Part shown: positions 56,620 to 64,000 of the stretch, one piece after another
Numbering within the stretch: the stretch's first letter is position 1
Layout of the letters: the number at the start of each line of letters is the position of its first letter
NCBI GenBank assembly: GCA_022496185.1
Contig: WTXG01000005.1
Span: 682,001-746,000, forward strand
Reading direction: 5' to 3'
DNA length: 64,000 nucleotides
Source: Multifurca ochricompacta
Lineage: Eukaryota; Basidiomycota; Agaricomycetes; Russulales; Russulaceae
Program-made: the position numbers and the translations under genes
Notes under the pieces: model-generated
What the model was told of the DNA's origin: nothing
Databases searched by the model: none
Seen by the model: the letters and a program-made list of their open reading frames with translations, nothing else

Positions 56620-57300
56620 TTATTTTGTACCCAATGCGTGCTGCAGAGCCTCATACACATCCGCCTCAATACGTGCCTCAGCCTTGTCCTCTTCTGAGCC
56701 ATTGCCGCTAAGCACCCTATGAGCCTCCTGAAGGTTCGTGCGAACAGCCTGAAAATGAAAATATTAATAATTCTATTATTGATTATTCGCGCATATCATG
56801 TAGCTTGCGCCATGTACCTCTGGTGAGAAGTCCTCTAGCGGAGCGGCCTCAATGGCGTTGACAGTGAGTTTGTTGTTCGGATGTACAGTTGCAAAGCCTC
56901 CAGATACTAACAGGTCATATCGAAAGGTTAAGACGGGTAGCAGAAAAGGTGGGAGAGCGTCTTACCAAACCACTTCTTTGACGAACCTGCGCTCTCGATC
57001 ACTTCTACAAGGCCAGGACGGAGTGGTTCGATAGATGGGACATGATTTGCAAGGATACCCATGTCTCCGGTGGCCGCTGCCAAGTTGACCTGCACGACGT
57101 CTGTGGAGTGAAGATTGCCTGCAATGCATCGGAGTTATGGACAGCTCAGCAGACGAGTGGGAGCGAACACGGACCTGGTGGGGAAGAACGAGAGAAAGGT
57201 TTATTTTGTCAGTCGCTTCGGCATATCCACGTCGTCCCAAGGTAAGAGAAGGTGGGACACGTCGTCGGGCTACAGAGGAAATGAGACGGAGTGCGGACAT
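56620..57300 (-). CDS. ATP16: ATP synthase F1 subunit delta, mitochondrial (one-base frameshift)
   Basis: Central-stalk subunit of mitochondrial ATP synthase, equivalent to bacterial epsilon. Exons on the minus strand: 57300-57175, 57118-56966, 56906-56818 and 56748-56620, all GT-AG. Exon 1 is a targeting peptide, MSALRLISSVARRRVPPS, then NLSLVLPHQ. Exon 2 begins AIFT and after a one-base slip reads TDVVQVNLAAATGDMGILAN, then HVPSIEPLRPGLVEVIESAG. Exon 3 has VSGGFATVHPNNKLTVNAIE. Exon 4 ends ADVYEALQHALGTK. The exons total 497 bases, one short of a multiple of three, and the slip is at about 57104-57110. With one base restored the protein is about 165 residues, the family's normal size. A lost base in the sequence is likelier than a broken essential gene. 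Confidence 0.93.
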
Positions 57301-57403
57301 TGTTGAGTATGTTAGAGAGGATGAGGACCTCGTAAACATAAAACAGTGTCCAAAGACCCCCGGAAACTCCCAACCTCTTCGTAGTTCCTACGAGTTCGGT
57401 ATA
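57301..57403. promoter_or_regulatory. 103-bp bidirectional promoter ATP16 / Ohr
   Basis: Only 103 bases separate the divergent start codons of two genes for mitochondrial proteins. Both transcripts must start within it or overlap it. No TATA or known factor site is assigned by eye. Confidence 0.6.
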
Positions 57404-58117
57404 ATGTCTCTGTTTCGACTCAGACGGCCCCAAAGTTTTCGAAAAACTACTTTTCCGATACTTGTCCATAGATCTACACAACGACGAACGCTCATCATTT
57501 TGAAAGAGAGTCTCGTGCGCCCAGTTTAAATTTGTCATATTTCATGTTTCCTAATTATCTCTTTGGAACACAGTACGACGTCACAGCCACTTCAACAAGT
57601 GGGCGCGATGGCACCGTCTCCTCGACACCCACTGACGGGACGGCCTCCCTCAACCTCAAATTAACGGTCCCCAAGGCAATTGGTGGGCGCGGTGACGAGG
57701 GACACAACCCTGAACAGCTCTTCGCGGCCGGTTACTCCGGTAAGTCGAGAGTTGAGATATAATTCCTCCTGAAATTCGTGTCCGTCTCCTTGCACAATCT
57801 GACCGGAATGCTAGCATGCTTTTTGGGCGCCATCCAAGCAGCCGCGACGAAACAGGGCAAGAAAGAAGTTGGCGCCCAGGCTGTGGTCCATGCTGACGTC
57901 ACTCTGGGTCGACCAACAGATCGCGCTGGGTACGGCCTGAAGGTTGTCTTGCGCGTTGAGAATGTTGACGATCAAGCGATTGTTGATGCTGCACACGAGG
58001 TTCGTCGACGATTTCGTTACAGCCAATAAAGGGGATTGAGAATCTCTTGGCGGATAGATGTGTCCGTACAGCCGCGCCCTACGCGAGGGAGTAGTGGTCA
58101 ATATTCAGAAAGCCTGA
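57404..58117 (+). CDS. Ohr/OsmC-type organic hydroperoxide resistance protein, mitochondrial
   Basis: Thiol peroxidase that reduces organic hydroperoxides. The start at 57404 gives a basic presequence, MSLFRLRRPQSFRKTTFPIL, typical of mitochondrial import. After a phase-0 intron (GTGCGC donor) come YDVTATSTSGRDGTVSSTPT, LNLKLTVPKAIGGRG and GHNPEQLFAAGYS. A second intron leads to ACFLGAIQAAATKQGKK, with the first catalytic Cys, then VHADVTLGRPTDRAGYGLKV and DDQAIVDAAHE. The last exon gives MCPYSRALREGVVVNIQKA, with the second Cys, and stop 58117. Both cysteines place it in the Ohr rather than YhfA-like class. It probably protects mitochondria from lipid peroxides. It shares a 103-bp promoter with ATP16. 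Confidence 0.92.
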
Positions 58118-58375
58118 AATACAGACTATTTCTATCTGGGCCTGTCGCATAGTCCACATCCAGCTATTGGATTACTTGTCCACGACCTCTCCCTCAGCAA
58201 TCGACAATGTAATGGAAGAATCTGATTCTTAATAGGTCGCCGCTGAATATAAGCTGCTCACTCAAGGGGCAACGTAATTCGGAGGGATATTTAAGTAGCA
58301 GTCGTTGTGAGGATAATGTGGCATGAACAAGTACAATCTGTGACAAGTCAAGTGTGCAAAGTGACATGGAAATAA

Positions 58376-60223
58376 CTACAACAGGCTACGCTGCCATTTT
58401 GCAGGAACCTCATCCGCGGCTGCAAGATAAGGCATCAAGTCGCTCGTCAAAAACTCGCTGGGCCATTGTCGGCGAATCTGTTCCTTGAGATACTTCGCCG
58501 CGATGTGCAAATGCTCGTCTTTGAGCGCAGGAACGGCCTTGCGGACATCGGGAACAACGGAGTCGGTAAGCTTATCAACATAATCGGCCGTGATGGCCTC
58601 CCCGGTGTCGTCACGCGCGCCGTAGTGGACCCACTGCCAGAGCTGAACACGCGTGATCTCTGCAGTCGCTGCGTCCTCCATAAGGTGATTCAACGGGATG
58701 CAACCGTTCCCACCAAGCCATGCACTCGCATATGCGAGGACGGTTGACACGTTCGACCGCACGCCGTCGGCGGTGATCTTGCCAGGCACCTTCGTGTTCA
58801 GCAAGTCTGTGGCAGCCACGCGAACATCCTCGCGCCGGATGTGATACTGTGAAGTCGGAGGTCCAGTACAGGCCATGCACAGAGGTGGATACATACCTGG
58901 TTGGGCCCAAGCATGTACTGATCGAAAATCTCGCTGGCGATCTTGTTGATGAGAGGGTGGGCAATCCAAGTGCCATCGTGGCCATTGGTGACCTCTCTTA
59001 GCTTGTCTGCGCGGACTTTGCCCATCGCGATCTCATTCGCTTTCTCGTCACCCTTGATGGGTATTTGGGCGGACATCCCACCAATGGCGGCGACTTTGCG
59101 CCTGGAAACGTGGCATTAGGACTTGATCGGCATCATTGATGCTTAAAGTTTACCTATGGCAGGTTTGAATAAGCAGGCGGACATAGGCATCCATAAAGCC
59201 GACTTCCATAGTAACGTCCTTTCGGTCGGGAAGGATGGCAGTCCTGTCGGCTCGGCGCTTCTTGATAAAGCTAAAAATGTAGTCCCAACTGGTTGGTATG
59301 AAGATAATGAGGCTAATGTCATAATTTAATGGCGTGGATAGACTGGACTGACCGGCCGCAGTTTAGACCAGAAGAATGATTCCTCAACTCGAACAAAATT
59401 TCTTCCATCTGAAAGGCAGCAGGAAGGGTTTCGATTAAAACCGTTGCTCTGATGGTATTGTGAGGCATGCCAATGTAAGATTGGGCAAAAAGGAAAACAT
59501 CGTTCCATAAGCGCGCTTCGAGATAGTGCTCCATCTTGGGAAGGTAGAAGTAGGGACCAAAGCCTCGCTTAACGAGCTCATCTGCGTTATGGTAGAAGAA
59601 AAGGCCAAAGTCGAACAGGGAACCAGAGATTGGGGCCTTGTCGACGGTGACGCGTGGCTCGTCAAGGTGCCAGCCGCGAGGCCGCACGATAAGGACTGCA
59701 GGGTTCGGCGAGAGCTTGTATTGTTTGCCATTTGACTCAAAGTCGATCTTCCGACGGATGGCATCGCGAAGGTTGACCTGACCCTCAATCATCGCTTTGA
59801 AAGTTGGCGAGGAGGCGTCTGCACAAATCAAACATGGTTAAAGGTATCGAATTGGAGGGAACTTGGGACACACTCACCCTCAAAATCGGTCATGAACGTC
59901 TTGGCGCCACTGTTCAAGGCATTGATGACCATCTTCCTGTCAGTCGGGCCAGTGATTTCAACACGTCTGTCCTCTAGACCAGGAGCGGGAGGGGCACAAT
60001 GCCAAGAAGGCTCGGCGCGGATGTGAGCAGTCTCAGGGGGGAAGTCAAAAGGTGCACCGGAATCAAAGCGTGCTTGAGCAGCCTCGCGGGCAGCAAGAAG
60101 ACCCTGGCGGGTTGCATCGAACGTTCGGTGAAGAGCAAGGAGGAAACGAAGAGCGCCCTCTGTCAATATTTCCTCTTGGGTTTTCTGGGCGACCCGAGTG
60201 TGAATTTCTATACCAGTGACCAT
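58376..60223 (-). CDS. Malate synthase
   Basis: Condenses acetyl-CoA and glyoxylate to malate in the glyoxylate cycle. It starts at 60223 ([20 protein letters not shown]). The first exon has [20 protein letters not shown], and [13 protein letters not shown]. The next gives [36 protein letters not shown] with the catalytic Arg region, [34 protein letters not shown] and [20 protein letters not shown], the family signature with the metal-binding Glu. Then [57 protein letters not shown], and [20 protein letters not shown] with [12 protein letters not shown]. It ends AKWQRSLL at 58376. Five exons, complete. The last three residues are SLL, not the standard SKL peroxisomal signal. Confidence 0.95.
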
Positions 60224-60819
60224 GATGTGTAAGAGATAGGAGGTTCTTAATTTTTGTTTTTTTTCAAGGACAATTTATATATTAGCGACGGCTCTCCGAG
60301 AGTCCGTTTGGTGCAACGAACAGTTCCGTGTACCGAGACAACGTCATCTATCACATGTGTCCTCACTCCCCCACGTTCCACGCACGCTATTAGTTATATT
60401 CTCAAGACAAGTCAAGAAAGAAATTGCTTGTTGCTTGCAGGAAAAAGGAAGGCATTGTAGGTAATTTTCATTTTTTTAATTATAATTATACTACGCATGC
60501 CTACACAAGCGCAAGCGTAGCCTATGCGTGCCTAGATTCCATGTGATTGAATGATAAGGCACGTGTCTTGTGCCAAAGGACACCAAACGGACCTCCGTTC
60601 GGAGCCTAGAGCCTATGTAGAACAGGGTCACAGGCAGCCGGAGTACCATTCACCCAGTCGGACTGTTCACCTCATGTTCAGTCAGCCTCTGTCTTATTTC
60701 TTTTCGTCGCACTTTGTATTTATTTCCCAGTCGTTCATCTTTTACAACTAGGGTAACAAATTCACAAGATTCGCGACGGCCTCTCCCACGACCTCCTATA
60801 TTCCCCCGCCAGTATGAAT
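60224..60819. other. Intergenic, upstream of malate synthase
   Basis: About 600 bases between the malate synthase start and the 3' end of sedolisin 2. It contains a T-rich patch just upstream of the malate synthase start (about 60247-60265) and an imperfect inverted repeat around 60494-60533 (TACGCATGCC and GCGTGCC). No gene is seen. Confidence 0.5.
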
Positions 60820-63525
60820 TCAGGGGAGTCCAAGGAACAAAGGTAAAAGTTTATCAAACTTAGGCGTGCCGACACCTTCCACGAGAATGTGGTGAATGAC
60901 TAGTAGCACAATCGTGGAAGCCAGCGAGCGCAGCATACCTGTGACGGGATCCCAGCCTTTCACGCTTCATCGAGGCGAGGTTAAGCAAACAAGAACAGGT
61001 GTATATAATGAATGGAAATCCACGTACGCAGTAAAGCCATCCGTAGCTTGGATTCACGTTTCAGCATAATGAGTTTACAAATGAATAAGAATGCGTAGCG
61101 TACTGCAACCTGGGTTATTCCCAGTGGTAATGTCGTTGAACGCGTGTGCAAACTTAGGAGAGTAGATTGCAGGATTGATGAAGCCTAGAAGCCAATTCGA
61201 GCAGCACTGAGGCTTTCGCGCGGATTAGCGGATAGCTTTTGATTTGATACTCACCAACCGGCCTCTTTCCCACCGCAAGGCGCGCGTCATTAATCATTGT
61301 AATCATTGAGCCCACGACGGGCGACGAAGCGGATGTTCCAAACACAAGCTCGAACAGTCCATCAATAGCAATAACATAGTTTGCCCTTCCCAAGGGTCAA
61401 TTAAGCATTCAAACACTAGCGTTATCGTGATCTCACCCATTAGCGGACAAATCAGGGAAGCCACGCGCCTTGAAGACAATTTTAGTACTCCAGCATCCCA
61501 AGAGACCGGTATCAGTAACACCACCTTTCCGGAATTGTTGAATTGAGCCGCGCTGTAGGGGGGAGGGTGCTCTTTCAAGAAATTTGTGACGACGGCTTCT
61601 TGATATGATGGCATCGGAAATATGTCGCTAAATCCTCCACCGCTGAAGATAATGCGCTCGCACGCGCTTTCTGGATCGTTTACACTTGCCCCCGAATTGA
61701 TTTGCGTCGCCCCGACTGAAACCACGTATGAGCACGACCCAGGGAAGCCAGGGTTGAACCTGATCTCGTTGAGGCCACCTCCAGGGTCATCCAACCCTAG
61801 AGAGGTGAGTCCCGTGCTCATTGCAGAGTTGCTCACCAGACGTACTTACCGGAGGAGTTTTGGCAAACGCCGCCAAATCCAGCGACCCCATTATCTCCAG
61901 AACTGTATAACACCGTTGTCCCCAATAAACCGAGCTTGCCGTACTCGTTGCATTGACGAGTGGCATATCGGTGAGTGGCCGTTCCTTCATCTTGCCCATA
62001 AGATACGGAGACAACGAAAGGTGGCTTGATAATCCCACAGGATTCGGATTCTAATATAGAATATTAGATGGATAAAGAATGCGGTAATCTTGCGAACGGT
62101 TGAAACCCCCAGCAAGTGGATCAGGGTAGATTCCGTCCTGGAGTGAGGCTGGTTAGGGCTTACACAAACATGGTTTGGTGAACTAGCCTGGGTAGGGTCA
62201 TCTCCGCCCTCGAAGGTGCAGAAAGACCCGTCGACAGCATCGAGCCAATTGTCAAAGCCAGCACCTAATGAGTGTTATGTTTCTGACATTTTGTTATACT
62301 CGGGGTATCCACTAACCCTCCACAAGGTCGCCAGTCTGCAACAGTGTGATCGGCTGCGGGTTCGTCAACGCCATAGCATACTCGAGGTCCAAGTCACTCT
62401 CGCCGTTGAAGCTAAAGCTCTGGGCAATGGTTTGAACAACGCCTGTTCCGCAGATCAGCTACATAAACACTGATCCGCGACTCTGACGTGTTCTTGCCTC
62501 CGTCAATAGAGACGAGTATGGGTCTTTGTCCAACTTGTGTGGACGAAAAGTTTCTGGACGACCATGAGCATAGTTATTATTGTTAATACGAAGCTCTGAA
62601 TAGTGTGCGCACTGGAAGAATAAGTCAAGGTCAGGGGCAAGAAACGCCTGCGGAGTAAATTCAACTAAGGGACGGTTTAGTGAGCGCAATTAAGACGACC
62701 GGATTCAAAACTTCACCAATTCCATAGGAATTCTTCGCTGTCGCCTTGGGTGTGTAATGGAAATTGTACAGTGCACGGAGGCAGTCCGGTGTGATGAATT
62801 GATCGCAATTCGCCAACGAAGGTTTGGTTTCGACTTTGACCCCATTCGTCTTCGGGCCATAAATACTAGATGGCTGGCCGAGATGGTTCGGATTAGCCCG
62901 TTTGTGTAGACGTGTCGGATCCTCTGGAACAAGTGAGTTGAAGTGAACCGTGGGCCTGATTATTTCAACATGTTCGCTAATGTGCTCTGGTACAGAATAA
63001 GAATGGCAGCCTTATGCACACCCGTCAATCGATCCCCATGTATCAATAAAGTCAGAGTCGCGCACCGAGTTGTTTTTCGCCGGAAGGGTGTTCGTAAACG
63101 TGGTATTCTGTATCCAACAACCATTCGGCTTCAGCTACTGTCGCGTTCAACTCGATCCATCCTTTGTTCGGTGAAAGTCGAAGTTGGTCCTCAGCAAAGC
63201 CAGCTACAGCTAGCCACCTTCTGATAGCGGACACAGTAGACTCGCTCGGTGCGAAGAAGTCGACGACTCTTTCGGGAGTCCAGTGCTGACCATATGAAGG
63301 CGAGTCAGGATGTGAGACGTCCATAATAAGGTCTTCGAGCATGTGGATGTTCTGTTGTTTCATCCCAATACGCAGAGGGATGATTCCTTCCACTTCTGCC
63401 CTGCGGGACTTGACCCACCCAACTGGCTCGGCAGCGCGCCACTCATGGAGGACATGATTGGCGCGCTGGGAGGGAGCTGCAAGCGCTATGGAGCATAGAG
63501 CCAGGATTTGAAAAAGTCGCCGCAT
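60820..63525 (-). CDS. Secreted sedolisin 2 (S53 tripeptidyl-peptidase-like)
   Basis: Paralogue of sedolisin 1. It starts at 63525 (MRRLFQILALCSIALAAPSQ, a signal peptide). The prodomain has LRIGMKQQNIHMLEDLIMDV, SPSYGQHWTPERVVDFF and LLDTEYHVYEHPSGEKQL. Later exons give CHSYSVPEHISEHVEIIRPT, VEFTPQAFLAPDLDLFF, RPILVSIDGG and FNGESDLDLEYAMAL with the Glu/Asp pair. The intron inside the SIDG-G region (62443-62497, 55 bases) starts GC rather than GT. Next come VSVSYGQDEGTA, SSGDNGVAGFGG with the oxyanion Asp, IIFSGGGFSDIFPMPSYQEA, and FGTSASSPVVGSMITMIND with the Ser. The tail gives FNDITTGNNPGC, VKGWDPVTG and GVGTPKFDKLLPLF, stop 60820. The triad is complete, so it should be active. Confidence 0.93.
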
Positions 63526-64000
63526 GAGGCACAACGCAGAAAAGTCAAGAGACAATGGTAGAGGCCCCGGAAGTCTGAACTTTTTTCTGAAGACAAGGAC
63601 TTTTTGTAGAAGAGAGGCGAAGACGGGTGCTGAGTGGCCTTAGAGTCTCACGAAGTGACCATGTGCACCCACGGGAGATATTCTCATGTCTGGTGTGTGT
63701 GGTAAACGGCAATCATGCCAATAGGACTTCTTTGATGCATTCCTAGACCGACGAACGCCAATGGGAATTCCACGAGTTGGACGCGATGTGAACCCAATAA
63801 CCTTATGGAGTAAAGGTGGCTTGAAGACAAGTGAATAAGACCCATAATCAGTACAAGGGCCATGAAACCGAGCTGGTCAATAGCGCAGCAGATAAATCAT
63901 ACGGGAGTATATGTGAGATTTCCTCATCGTTGAGGATTAAGGGGATGGAGGTAGTAGAAATGACAATTTAGATTAAGCTGCCGTATACAAGCTGCCGTAT
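63526..64000. other. Region upstream of sedolisin 2
   Basis: About 475 bases to the window edge. It should include the sedolisin 2 promoter. No coding exon or RNA is recognised. The last 20 bases contain a short direct repeat of CTGCCGTAT. Confidence 0.4.

Noticed and set aside
1..64000. Search for tRNA, rRNA, CRISPR arrays and bacterial mobile elements
   Set aside because: No cloverleaf with a typical T-loop GGTTCGAATCC-like core, no spaced repeat array and no rRNA signature was seen by eye; a tRNAscan or Rfam run would be decisive.

Overview
The window is nuclear DNA of a filamentous basidiomycete, most likely a wood- or litter-decaying agaricomycete. Genes are packed closely on both strands and almost all are cut by short introns of about 45-70 bases. 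The proteins are typical of that group: secreted S53 peptidases, GH92 and GH27 carbohydrate-active enzymes, a fungal CBM1, DM9-domain proteins, and an agaricomycete-type 2OG-Fe(II) oxygenase. I see no rRNA, tRNA, CRISPR array or bacterial-type operon. Gene spans were assembled by hand-splicing exons, so outer ends are firmer than some internal junctions.

Layout. 1-6.3 kb: the 5' end of a LIM-domain protein leaving the window (-), KTI12 (+), the elongation factor ELL (+), a small unknown gene (+). 6.8-9.6 kb: secreted sedolisin 1 (-). 10-17.5 kb: an unknown Ser-rich protein (+), MDM31 (-), a Bax-inhibitor/Lifeguard membrane protein (+) and an NAD(P)-dependent reductase (-). 18.2-20.2 kb: a decayed non-LTR retrotransposon. 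20.5-24.9 kb: a small secreted protein (-), an F-box protein (+), a membrane-anchored DUF1771-Smr protein (+). 25-32 kb: GH92 alpha-mannosidase (-), peptidyl-tRNA hydrolase (-), a PAQR membrane receptor (+). 32.2-38.8 kb: TAF12 (-) and a long tail-anchored unknown protein (-). 39-44.9 kb: a CBM5/12-DM9 protein (+), a GT61 glycosyltransferase (-), a BLI-3-like flavin-barrel protein (+). 45-54.9 kb: CBM1-GH27 alpha-galactosidase (-), a PH-domain coiled-coil protein (+), and a multidomain AlkB-like oxygenase (-). 55-60.2 kb: a basic unknown (-), ATP synthase delta (-), a mitochondrial Ohr-type peroxidase (+), malate synthase (-). 60.8-63.5 kb: sedolisin 2 (-), a paralogue of sedolisin 1.

How the genes fit together. 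There is no single pathway. Two loose themes are visible: secreted degradation and cell-wall enzymes (two sedolisins, GH92, GH27, CBM5/12-DM9, GT61), and mitochondrial or energy functions (MDM31, ATP synthase delta, Ohr, PTH, malate synthase). Several pairs are divergent over 100-300 bp and probably share promoters.

Most notable points: (a) several otherwise intact genes are exactly one base short, including ATP synthase delta and KTI12 where summed exon lengths are 3n-1, which points to single-base deletions in the assembly; (b) two GC-AG introns, one at a position where the paralogue has GT-AG; (c) a large AlkB-like oxygenase with unknown N-terminal and zinc-binding modules, the best candidate here for undescribed biology.
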